From Jaltomata sinuosa (taxonomy: Eukaryota > Streptophyta > Magnoliopsida > Solanales > Solanaceae): a stretch of DNA of 64,000 nucleotides. Position numbers and translations under genes: made by a program. Positions 10,644 to 22,829 of this stretch are shown here, piece after piece; positions within the stretch are counted from its first letter, which is position 1, and every line of letters starts with the position of its first letter. The notes under the pieces were generated by a model. It was not told the DNA's origin. It saw only the letters and a program-made list of their open reading frames with translations, and searched no databases. The DNA lies in NCBI GenBank assembly GCA_003996215.1, contig QJPP01007235.1:372001-436000 (forward strand). The letters run 5' to 3'.

Positions 10644-11438
10644 AAGATTATCTCTTAGTTTTTCAAACTGGACAAGTAAAGTTGGACAACTACTTTTAGT
10701 ATACTGAACAAGTTATGGACGTAGGGAGTATATTTTCTCTTGAGTTAAACTACGACATGTTTTTTCAATCGAGCTCATGCACGAGGCTTACCTAGTGTAA
10801 GTGATTTACAAGCTATTACACTAAATCGGAGTTTACCCATGCACAACTGAAAAGTAGCAGCTACAATTTCCTTGTCATATAAAAAACCCAACATAATTCC
10901 ACTAGTGGAATCTAAAAAGATCAGATGTACGCACACTTTACCCCTACATTTTGTGGGATAGAAAGGAACCCCGCAAGTTCAAAAGATGTAATAATACCAG
11001 TTCAAAATTGTTGAGGAGTAATGTAGGATCACCACAAAGTTCAAATATCTCCTTGGAACAAAGATCTTACTTCACGGGTAATTATGTATTCTCTCTTTTA
11101 AAGTCATAAAATCGAGTATATATTGTCAATTTCAATTATAACATAGTCATAAAAGGGGAGAAACAATTACAGATATCAAAAGAAGTTAGATCAGTAATAA
11201 TATATATACTATGTATACCATGTATATGAGTTTCAAGAATAGATTAAGAAAGAAATGAGAGCTTTAAAAGCTTTAGTCCTAATACCAAAAAATTGGTTAA
11301 GAAATTTCAATCTTCTAACCAAGAGCCAGACTGAGTGTATTAACTATCAAAATTCACCCAGTCTCCACATATTAACATTTTTTTCAGAGTGCTTGCTACA
11401 AGAATATTTACAGTAGTTGCTGTATAGAGCCCTGGAGA
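10644..11438. other. Intergenic spacer and SRT1 3' flank
   Basis: No gene was seen. The right part presumably holds the 3' UTR of the minus-strand sirtuin gene. The end of that transcript cannot be placed from sequence alone. Confidence 0.4.
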
Positions 11439-14400
11439 TCACCTTCCATTAATTACAGCTCTGGGTTTTCTACCGTTTGATCGTTTTCGCGACGGAATTA
11501 TGCCATTAAAACATTCATATTTCCTTTTGAATGAGCCATTACTTAGATCTCCATTGCTTCTGTCAAACTTGACAATGTTTGTTACAATGGCATGTACTAT
11601 GACTTCACTTTTGGGAACCATAATGACCTTTTTCTCAATAACTGCAGTCTGTCCACAGCTAGGATCTGTGATGGCACTTTCTCTTATATTCTGTAAGATG
11701 GAGTCTTTATCATCTTTGAACACACCTGCTGAAATCTGCACGATAGAATCAAGTGTCATAATCACCCTTCGGGACAATCAGTACAACAAACATACCCAGT
11801 GCGATCCCATAAATGAGATCTGAGGAGGGTGAGGTGTACGCAGACCTACCCTTGACTCGAGAAAAGCGTTTTCAAAACAAGCAATATTCTTCATAAACAA
11901 GCAGAGACCAGTCACATAACATACTTAGTAATAAGATGAAAGACAAATTATCTGACAGATTCGATTAAAAGGTTAGAGCTCGTGCAGGTTCCTCTTATCG
12001 AGGATGATCTGATTAATTGTTCTTGTGATGCCCACGAGGGAATCAAAGAGAAGGACAGTCTTCTACGCTGACAAGTTTTTGAACAAGGAGTGCATATGAC
12101 ACCTTAGGTCAATCCCACATAGGAAAGGGAGAAAATGATGGAAGTGCTATATAAGACAAGAGTATAAGTACACATGGTATGCACCTAGATGATCACATAG
12201 CTCAAGGGACAAAGGTAATGCAAGTACTGAATTTGTTGCCGAAATATTATCCCATCAACTTATCAGTAATCAAAAAAGATTTTCACTAACTACAACAGTC
12301 TAGCATTAAGATAGTGCTAGGCAACATAAAAGTTCATCCCTTTACAACAATGGCCAGTTCTGAAACTTTGTTATTATTCATTTACGTACTATATTGAATA
12401 TGTTTTAGTGGTCTCAAAGAAGGTTGAAGTTCTATGAGAGAACAAAAGAAATAGAAAAGTATCAATTCTTGACTAGTGGTCTCTTACTAATGCAGGGAAC
12501 ATAAAGCAGCTTCAGAGATCAATTCCAATCAGATCACTAAATTGTGCTTACAAAAGTCAAGCAAAGATATGTATCATCAAACAGGACACAAATAACTCGA
12601 GTTATAAAGCGTTGGTCCAGTAACTGAGGGCCAAAGGCTATAGGTAAATTGTTGACTAAGAAGCCTTGGGGTCAAGTCCCACCAAAGTGTGGGTCTCTTC
12701 TTTTCTAATTGTACCAATACTACGTCTTGCATGTTAATCAATGAGCATTGCTAGGTATAATTGAGTCTCGCCTCTATATACGTGATCAAACAGCCACCGG
12801 CTTCATACCCGAAGTGGAGAAAATCACCCAGCAAAGGACCTCACAAGTGAAGAATGCCATTAAACACGATCGACCATCTTATTCTTGGTAGCATGGCAGT
12901 TATCTAGTCTATGCTACACAAAGGAATATGCTGGCATGAAATAACCAGCTTAGGAAATATTTTTACCAAATAGTGCTGAAATGTTTCTAGCCTCTCACTA
13001 AATTTACCAAGAGGCATACCAATTATACCAGAAAAACCAATGGCAATACCAAAGCCTAAAGAAATGACAGTGGGACATAAAACAATATCTAGAACATTGT
13101 GAATCTGCAGAAGATCTACACTCAATATTTAGAAGTTAGAACAACCATGGTAGTTATCAATTTGTCATCTTTCAGTTTCCACAAGGACGATGGACGCTAG
13201 CATGGAATTGCTAGGCGCCTTCTATCAATAAAAAAATTAATATAGAGGTCATAACAGCATAATTTTCTATGCATTTATCTGAATAAAACATTAGAACAAT
13301 GTGGCCAGAGATTAACCAAATCAGTGAAGATTCGGATGAAAAAAATCGTCTTCTCACCTTAAAATCAATAGGAATCTTGATTTCAGCCGATGAACACTTG
13401 CAACCATCACTGAAGTTCAATTTCATCATGATGTTAAAAGGATTTGCACTCTTAACTGTCCGCCTGACGAGGAATAGGAGTTGAATAAGAATGTCTCAAG
13501 TTTGAGATAGCTTGTAACGTTAGTGAGCATATGAAATAAACCCTCACCAATAATTAATAGGGAAAACTAGCATTTACCGTTGAGATAAATTCAAAATTTT
13601 GATTAAGAAAATCAATGGTTAAGATTCCGCTTTACTTTGTGTTTTTTTTGTCCAGATTTGTTCCTCATCAATGAATTTGAGTTTAACATACTGACTTTTA
13701 TATCAACTAGAATCTTCTTTTCTTTTCCTTTTTTGGCTAGAAAATGGGAACTGTTGAAAGATATGCATATTGCTTCTCATTGTCCTGTTCTCATTTTATT
13801 ATGTGTCCAATTTATATTTCTTCATTTTTCCATTTAGGTAGGTAAGATTTCGTTTAGAGTAATGGTATGTAAACAAGAGAGGGAAAAACTAAATGATTGT
13901 TAAAATTATTTTTTGATGCTACAGTTCTTCGCTGACAATGATAACATCTTTCTTTCCAAAAATATCCATAACTTCTGGAAAATGTCTGATCAAGATTGTC
14001 AGATAATCTAACCATCCTTTTCTATGTGATATTTTAACGCATAAAGTAGAAAATCTTGAATTACTAATACAAGAGCAAAATATTTTGAACATACGGGAGA
14101 AACTAAGGCAGAGGAAAATGTATAACAGAGACTCATCAAGATTATATTTCACATTCAACATTGCAGCTTCAAGTTATGAAAATACCTTTTCAGATAAAGA
14201 GGTTGTTTATGCAGAACAGCCGCTTTCATGTTTTGACATTCTGAAAAAGAAACCTACAGTTCCATTTCAAAAGCAGCAGAGATGTTACCATAAAACATCC
14301 AGAAAGTTTATGAAGGCTAAGGACTAGTACTGATGACAATCATTTACTGAAGGAGAAGCAATACAAGATAAGTCACTGTTTTTAAGCGAATCCTGCAAAT

Positions 14401-17400
14401 GAGACAAAGGACGGTAACAAGCATCGTAACAAACATCTTCCATTAACATAGTTGTTTTGTAGCAACAAGATCTAACAGCAACTCCTTTTGTATTCCACAG
14501 TTCTTATCTTCAAGAAACACGTACATGCGTATTCAACATAATCAGCAGAATCTATGGACACACACAACTATTAACATTAACTCACCTCTACAGATTTGAT
14601 AAAAGGCAACGGTGCTTTATTTCCATGGACACTTGCCACCGTAAGGCTCCAATTTACATATTTTTCATCTGCAAAACAAGTAAATCAGATATATCAAAAG
14701 ACGAATTTCATGATCACCCACTCAAAAGAGGACTATATTTTTTATTTTATTTTTTTGATAAGGTAAATAGTATTATTAACAGTGGGAAGAAAAATCCCAC
14801 ATACAAGAGGTATACCAAAAGTAGAGAAACTACATGAAAACATGATTCTCTACAAAAGCCACCCAATCCTCTATACAAGCAGGAATATTAAGGGTGCAAG
14901 AGGACCATATCAATTGTAACTTGTTTTGTGCACATTCACACGCACTGAGATTGCTTGCAAAATAAAAATCACAGTGCAAATGAAAAGGTCTTTTGATCTC
15001 TAGGACTTCAAAATGAAATGGACAGTTAAATGAAAAGAAGAGATAGGCACAAATTCAGGTTAGTTACCAAGACTTGAGGCCTGGGTAAAACTGGTCTGGA
15101 GAAGATCAATTCTAATAAATGGTGGGATTTGCAGACTGAGGAATTCCATGACTCCTGCAATTACCTGTTCATAACCATATTGGTAAACATTCTGGAAACA
15201 GGATAAATCAAAAGTATAAATCTTCTTCAGATCAAGTACCATACGAAAAGAATATGTGAACATGTGAATAAAGCTTGCAGCACCCTACCTATCCCACATT
15301 GGAAACTAGGTCGAGTGAAAGAACAAACGTCATCTTTCAACTACTGATTCTGGAATTCTGTAGAACCTAAGCCCAATATGTTGACTAAGACTATCAAAAA
15401 CTTGAATACTGGTAGTCATAGGTTGTACTAGAGCTGGTCCAGCTGGAAGTGCCTGAGCTAATGTTTGATATAGGTATAGCTAAATTTGCATGTAATCAAT
15501 GGGAGCCACTTGACATGTCCTAAACAAAACCATTTGTAAGTCACTTAGGGGTCGTTTGGTAGAGTGTATTAGAAAATCTAATGCATGCATTAGCTTTGTG
15601 TATTACTAATACCTTGTTTAGAAAATCTAATGCATGAAAATCTAATGCATGCATTAATACCTTGTTTAGTTATACACTCTATTGTGTATTGAGCTATGCA
15701 TTACTAATACCATGGATTTCCATGTATTAATAATGCAATGGGTTCTAATGCATGCATTAGAATGACTAAAGACACAATTGTCCCTCAAAACACTTTCCAC
15801 ATCATTTCTACCATATTTGTGGAGGGTATTTTTGTAAATAATTTTTTTTTTTAGAAATTATGCAATGCATGTTATTTTTAATACACTAAACCAAACACTG
15901 CATAAGAAAAATCTCAGCATAACTAATACAAGCCTTACTAATACACCATATTATGCATTATTGTTGGGGGGGGGGGGGGGGCTTGTGATACCCCTAATTG
16001 TCCCCTATCATCCGAGCAGGATGAATGAGAGCACCTGGTTAAAGAATCAACGTTGACTAAATAGCCGTTTAGCACCTACTAAGTCCAAGAAGTCAGATGA
16101 AGGTTGAATATTCCATTTAGTAATTCTACATGCGAAAGCTCACCAAGAAATATCGTAATATTTTCTATTCAGAAACTACGTAATGATAACAACTTTCAGT
16201 AGCATAGTAGTTCCAAGGTATACAACAACACAAATACGTTACCTTGTCTACAAGGCCATGAATCAGTAGGCTTGCTTTCTTGTCCTTGGGAGTTTTCTGC
16301 AAAAAAATGGACGAGGGTATAAGAGCTAAGTGACAGATGAACTCCTACTAATCCAACATATTTTCCATAGCTTGATCGGCAGAGAGTATTTTCAGGTACA
16401 GTCATTGACAGGATCGCAATATATGAGCAAGAGATATTCACCTATCTTTAACATTTTGGTTATGGATCTTGTGAAATTTTCATCCTCAGGCTAATTAAAG
16501 CTTTACTTTCTTATTCCCTCGGAGATCCTCTTATATTTGACCTAGTAGAAAATTCAAACTTAAGCATCTACAGGACCTGAAAGCCTTTATCTCCTTTTTT
16601 TGGCTTTGATAAACAGGCTGCAGGCCTGAATCGTTGATTATGGCAAAGTACAGCAGACTAATCAGCTAGGAGTCCCATATGTGCATTGTAAGGAAAATGA
16701 TAGCTTTGCCTAAATGATTAAGTGATAGAATAATAACTACATTTATTTGAGACCAGAAAGTAATATTTGTTGTTTTTGGTTAAAACATGGCAGTACATCT
16801 TGGATTGCGAAAATTAAATCTTAGTGGCCTTCATAAAGATGTTTCCTGAACACGAGGTGAAATAAAAAGCATTTACACTCTAAAAATAAATGTAAACTGT
16901 TAAATGCCAATGCAAACTGATTTTGACATCCTTATTGACAGATCACTAGCAAAAGGTCTGACATCTCTATCGTTGTTGTCTATTCCTTTTTCTGTGGAAG
17001 GGGTTGGAGGTTTAATATGAGGCTCTGGTGCATTTTTCTGTCATCACAACTAGGTCGATCGAAATATGGCATATGTGTTTGCTGATGTTACATTTGGGAC
17101 AAGGAATAATGTACCTGAAGATTAACTATTACAATCTTTCCACCGCCTTTGAGTGATTTTAGAGGCAAATTACAGGCAGGGGTAATCTGCAAACTGCAAG
17201 AGTAGAACAAGTCATATTCTCTTCTGACATGACATGATTAAGGCCGAAGAATGACGGAAGTAAATGGTTTAACAGTTTAGAGTCAACAAACACTGTAAGA
17301 ACTCATCATTTTAGCATCATGCATCAGAATTCCAGATTATGGAGGTAGTCAAATAGATAATTTAGCTTTACCTTGTCCCTAGACATAACACAACATCAGC

Positions 17401-20400
17401 CATTTTGCAGTGCCTCTCAGCTGGATTCATCTCCTTTGGAGGTAGAGCATCCTGAGGAGAAAAACAGGAGGGGAACGGATGAGGTCAACAACAGAGTCAT
17501 AGATGGAATCATCTTTAAAAACCTTTGGCGCCTTGGCCCAAATAGCAGGTAACCAAAAAAAATCATCGAAACTATTACAACTTTTTGTCTTAATCATTGG
17601 ATGCTCATGAAGGTACAACCTATCAAACTTCTGGCTATATCTTTAACTGTCACTACTAAAGGGTCATGAAATGTAACTATACAACTATAAAGAGAAGCTC
17701 AGATCCTAGGACTTTGTTATTAAACACAATGCTGTTTATGGTTACCTCCCAGTCAAGAACTGTGTCTTTAAGTCTTGCACCACAGCCCACCTTGGAACAA
17801 CGCCGTGCAGTTTCCTTCAACCCAATAGTTTCTATTTCAAAATCCCTCATATACCTTCATGGGTCAATTCACAAAAATAGACTCTTATAAGCAATCACCA
17901 TATTGTTACCAGAAGACTACATGAATGTGAAGATATGAAAAGAGTCACATGAACTGTGGGAACATGCATAATAGCAGGGGATAGCATGCTGCAGAAAAAG
18001 ATGAAATCTTACTCAATTCCACAAGAAGGGCATCGTTCCATAAAAGAATCCCCATGTAATTCAGAAAGCTTCTCCCTTGGAATTCCAGAGCGAAGATGGA
18101 GGCCGTCAATGTTCTACCATTTTCAAATAAGTATGATGTGACAATTGAATATTACCCACCAGGGGAAATAAATCTGAATCTTTTTGGAAGTAGACAGTTG
18201 AAACTACATAAATTGAATCTGAGGCTTTGTATTTAAGTAGAATAAACACCTCTTGATCAAGTGAAAGGTCATATTTTGAGCAGAAATAGATACTCTCTCA
18301 CTCTCTCTCTCTCTGATCGGTTGAACTAATTTTGTCAGGCTGAGGGAGAAATGGAAAAAGTTTGGAATGGAAGGAAATGGAGTAATGGAATGCATCCACA
18401 CCACTACCATAAAGTATAGCCAAACACTATTAAATTGGAATTAAGAGTGTTGCCTTTGTTCTATTGCTTCTGTTAGGTCAACTGTAAATACACTTGTTTT
18501 TAATAAGGACAACAGTAAAGACACTCAGAACAGAGCAAAACATAAATGAAGACGTCAATTTATCAACTTCACCTCAATCCCAAACTAGTTAAGGTTGGCT
18601 ATATGAATCCTCTACATCACCAATCTTTTAGGTGGAACAATAACCGTGTAGGCGTTCATTCAATTGCTGGTTAATGATTATGTCACTGTGGATTAGTTGA
18701 AGTTGGCAAAAAGGAGAGTCGAACATGCATACAGTCAAATAGTGCTACAAGAATAGGTCGAAAGAGCTATATTTAACTCATGATTAAATCTTCAATCTCG
18801 CCATCATCCAACTTTAATATATCGGTAGACCGTGATACGTCGATTAGCAAAGTAAGCTCAAAAGGCTTTTAATTACGTGAATCACTAGTAACAGTGTCAA
18901 AACCATTTTAAAGGTTGTGTTATTCATTTCATACATCTATCCTATGACACTCTTCAAAGATTAACGGGTGTCTTCAATTGACAGCCCTAGCTATCGATTA
19001 GCATGTCAAAGATAGAGGTGGCTTTGGGCATAGACCCTAAGCAAGAAGAGTGAGCTTAGAGTAGCTCATCTGCTCGTATAACGGAGAGGAATTACATAGG
19101 AAATTGGATGGGTCGGAGCAGGGATTTTTCCTGGGAATGGAATTGGAAACAGACAATTAAATGACTAATCACAAGAAAAACACAGGAGCGCGATCGGGGG
19201 TTGAAATTGCAATTTCATTTAGAAAGCAGCACTAGCTACAAACACAAAGCTGAAGTGATATAATTAATAACCCTACAAACGTTAAGCACACCCATATAGT
19301 AAGAAAGCCAATAACGCCACACCTGGCTTATAAGAAACTTTAGAAAACCCGCCTTCTCTAGTTCCACTAGGGCCATGTGTGTCATGCTTGGCGTTGCACG
19401 ATGAAATGGCAATGATGCTTCAGGTAGCGCTTTCCCTTCTCTCTACAAGTCAGTTGAATAAAAGGGATAAGAAGATAGATTATAGCCCATTATCCTTTTG
19501 CTGTAAAGAATTATCAGAGAATTTTAGTTCGTGGAAAATGCTCCAATGATATATACAGACATTCACATCATAACCATGGTCTGATCCTGACAACATTACT
19601 GCAATGTTGTCTATCAAATGCTACAAGGAATAATAGCAGTAATCTGTTCATGTCTCAGTGAATGATAATAATACAAATGCTTGTGCACCTAAGGGTGTAC
19701 CTAGTAGTCAATGAAGTGGGGTGAAAACCTTGGAAACTGGAATTCAAATCCCGGCAGAGAAAAAAACACAAGTGGTTTATTCCCATTTATCTAAGCCCTT
19801 GGTGAGAAGAGTTAACCGATACATGTGCTGGTGAGAGATAGCAGACATCTGGTGGAGTAGTTGAGATACTCGCAAACTGACCCAGACACCACAGTTCTCA
19901 AAAAAATCTATGTTGCTCGAACTCTTCAAATATACAACTAGGTGTGTGTTCGATCCTCCAAAAGTTGGGCATTTTGGAGGATCTGACACGGGTGCGACAT
20001 CATTTTTTCAGGTCAGAGCACATAGAAAAAAACAAGAAAATAAAATAAAAAATACAATTGCTTGTGCAGGTATAAACTATAGTGTCTTTTACAGCTTCTT
20101 CCTACTTAATGAAAAAGAGTAGTAGTTCGACAAAGGCAGAAAGAGTCTCCGTCCTGAACACAGAAGGAAGGCGGGTTTGTCAATGCTTGAACTGATTGAT
20201 CTAAGTGAGCTACGAGGTTAGTCTTCTAGGATCAACTTGCTTCAAACCATTAATTATTTGCTAGGTTCAATAGAGGCAATCCATTTATTCATAGTAGCTG
20301 TCCAACGGGAAAACTCTTTCAATCAAGCAAGTAAGCCAAATGAAATAAGAGAACTAGACACTATACACAAACAACAACACATAAAAAGACAAAAATTGAG

Positions 20401-22786
20401 ATAATATTTTCTCTTTCAATTGTGGTAGGTATCATGCATGTCAGTAGATTTAACAAACTCGAACAGGAGAAAACAGCTCCCCCAATCATAAGATAGATCA
20501 TGCTTTCAAAGCCACTTTCATTTATTCGTGTCACTATTACCAAGCAAAGTGATACACCTACCAAACAACTTTATCATGCACAGTGCTCCTCCACATTTAT
20601 ATAAATTTTCCGGATCAACAACAACAACAAACACAGTGTATTCCCACAAGTGGGGGAAAAAACTCTGCACCACCTTCAGATGATCAACATATAATATTAC
20701 CTGAAGAGTCCAAATGCCCTTGGGACCACGAAAATCAGGTATACCACAAGAAGTGGATATTCCTGCTCCTGTAAACACCACTAAATGCTTACTCTGTAGA
20801 AGAGACAAGAGTTAGAACGGGTTACTTATAAAGAGAAAAGCTATACATGGCATAGCTAAGACAAAAACTGTTTAAGGACTCACCTTTTGTATCATCACGG
20901 CAAGTCTCTCAATCTGCAAAATGTTAAAAAAAATCAGCATAAGTAAGAACACAGAAAAATAAGGTGATTCTTCCCTTTTTGACTGATCTTTGACAAGCAG
21001 CTGAAAGAAACAGAAGATCCTCCAAAGTACTGATTTTCCAGAAAACCTTAAACAGCATAATGGATAGAAATTACAGATGGAATCTAAATATTCAGCAATC
21101 AAAATCTACTTAAAATTCTTTCCTTTATTATTAACAATAAGATTTCACTTTAACGTGGGAACGACAAGAAAATATATGTGGGTCCTAGAATTCTAACAAA
21201 GACAAAACAACAGTATGGGACAATTGGAGATTGTGACAATGACACAGAATGCTATTTGAAACAATTGCTATATAGCTGCCAAAAAAATTAAGTTCAGTTT
21301 TGTTGCCTAGACCAGAGGCGGGGGTCGGGTTATTGATGTGAGGTGGATCCAGATAACGAAAAGCTGGAGACCATATTCTCTACAGCAGTGGGAACTTCAA
21401 ACTTCCAAATACCATCCCAAATGAACAACCATAAGTTTTGAGTACTATCTAGGTGCTCCTAGCTTGTCATATAGTCCAAATTTAATCCTTAATTTGTTCC
21501 TCTCTTCTTTCAATATTAGTCCAAATTTTTTCTTAAGAAATACTATAAAAGAGGTAGGCATCATATGATTCAAAATCTGCCTCTCGTTTCTTACTTTAAT
21601 CAGTTTTATCAGAAAGTTTCCGACAATAAATGTTAGCAATTGGATCAGCAACTGATTACCTAATACTAATCCTTTTTTTGTCAATGATTAACTAATGCTA
21701 CCTTGAGCCCTTAACATAGAAGACATGCAATAGCAAAAGGAAAGATGATTACAGCTTAAATGCATAACTCACATGGATATTCAACAAGGTGCAATAATGC
21801 TGCTAATAGAAGGACTCCTCATTTTGTGAAGTAATGTTGAAGCCCTAAGATTCATGAAAGTTCTAAATTTGGTGGTGGACACAAAGACGTTCTGCAGGAC
21901 CATCAAGTGTTTGCACTTGTACTAATTTTTATGGTAAATTTTGTATTATCTATTGAATCGAGAAGACTAAGGACCTTAGGAGCTTATCATCCTTAAAGAG
22001 TTGGTTGGTATGGGGATGGGATAGACAAAATTATCCCATGGGATTGGTTATCCCACCATATATATGGAATAACTTATCCCGGGACTAACTAATACCCCAA
22101 CCAAACGCAAGATAAAATAATACTGCATTTTATCCCGGGATTATTATCCCTTATCCTTCATACAAACGATCCCTAAACGTTTAACATTTAGCTCATGACC
22201 AACACAATGCATGATACTATCAAAAAGCTTTTGAACAAAATCAAAACTCCCAATGCTTCAGGTTTTACACCCTTTAAAATTTAACAATCCAACACAACAA
22301 CAACATACGCAATGTAATCCCACAAGTAGGGTCTAAGGAGGGTAGAGTGTACGCAGACGTTACCCCTATCTCGTAGAGATAGAGAGGCTATTTCCCTAAC
22401 TAGATTAATGAAATTGAGATTATCAGTGTCCTATGACGCCCAGCAATGTGGGAATTAATTCTAGATCTCATCAAATAGGTAAAATGTAAATTATCAAGCA
22501 ATCAAATAAGACCCCCAAGTTCCTAAAGTTCCATTCTTGATTAAGCACAAAAAACCTAAACATTATGGGTATTTGCAGCCACATAAACTGATCAAACAAG
22601 TGAAAAAACACAACAAACAACACAAAAACAGTAAAGGGTTGCAGAAAAAAATGCCAAAATAGCAAAAATAAAAATAAAAATTCTCACTTTATCTTGCAAA
22701 AGGAGAGGTGGGTCGAAATACTCAGTCATTCCAACATTGCCCACATCTTCTATAAAAGAAAGCTTTTCAGCATAACCCAGAGACAT
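11439..22786 (-). CDS. SRT1: NAD-dependent sirtuin SRT1 (SIRT6 class), 14 exons, complete
   Basis: Nuclear NAD+-dependent protein deacylase acting on histone tails. Exons in transcript order: 22688-22786, 20884-20913, 20701-20793, 19323-19442, 18013-18113, 17746-17854, 17372-17451, 17115-17193, 16243-16296, 15068-15164, 14586-14668, 14186-14253, 13358-13463, 11439-11735. All junctions are GT-AG and keep frame, giving 471 residues, close to Arabidopsis SRT1. Landmarks: N-terminus [19 protein letters not shown]-binding [18 protein letters not shown] (about 52-69); QNIDGLH (114-120); catalytic His134 in ELHGDSF; zinc Cys142, Cys145, Cys167 and Cys172; [42 protein letters not shown]. The plant-specific C-terminal half (about 260-471) ends in a basic tail ([12 protein letters not shown]) likely to carry nuclear localisation. 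Exon 12 needs the acceptor at 14254-14255; the AG twelve bases further in would break the frame. Introns are large and hold MITE and SINE fragments. Confidence 0.95.
11781..11870 (+). mobile_element. Dispersed Solanaceae SINE-like repeat (SRT1 intron 13)
   Basis: It contains 'acaacaaacatacccagtgc' followed by 'gaggtgtacgcagacctacc', the hallmark of a repeat scattered through Solanaceae introns. It starts about 45 bp upstream of the last exon in the plus direction, inside intron 13. Confidence 0.5.
14740..14960. repeat. Probable decayed retroelement tail in SRT1 intron 10
   Basis: A T-rich run is followed by 'tttttgataaggtaaatag' and an A-rich segment. This is the kind of sequence found at 3' ends of LINE-type insertions on the opposite strand. 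It has no coding potential, and the call is by resemblance only. Confidence 0.3.
15547..15960. mobile_element. Truncated hAT-like MITE in SRT1 intron 9
   Basis: It opens with the terminal motif 'aggggtcgtttggtagagtg' and is full of 'taatgcatgcattag' type inverted motifs. The expected complementary end ('ccaaacgacccct') is missing: the sequence instead runs into a 16-base G run at about 15966-15981. Confidence 0.55.
19905..20010. mobile_element. Fragment of a 'ttgctcg-actcttc' MITE (SRT1 intron 3)
   Basis: It has the motif 'tatgttgctcgaactcttca', then 'ttttggaggatctgacacgg'. This is the same family as the larger copy near 62900-63380. Only part of the element is present. Confidence 0.5.
21995..22175. 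mobile_element. MITE in SRT1 intron 1
   Basis: It begins 'gttggttggtatggggatgg', with internal 'ttatcccgggactaactaat' and 'ttatcccgggattattatcc', and ends 'catacaaacgatccct'. The termini are imperfect inverted repeats. It is about 180 bp and non-coding. Confidence 0.55.
22290..22400 (+). mobile_element. Dispersed Solanaceae SINE-like repeat (SRT1 intron 1)
   Basis: It has 'aacacaacaacaacatacgc', 'aatcccacaagtagggtcta' and 'agagtgtacgcagacgttac', then a 'tagagagatagag' type end. It is the best preserved copy of this family in the window. Confidence 0.6.
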
Positions 22787-22829
22787 TTTTTTTCCCCTTT
22801 TGTTCTTCAGGAACAATCTGCGTTTCTTT

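Noticed and set aside
12605..12700. tRNA-like stretch 'ggggtcaagtcccacc' in SRT1 intron 13
   Set aside because: No full tRNA fold could be drawn. It is at best a decayed SINE head.
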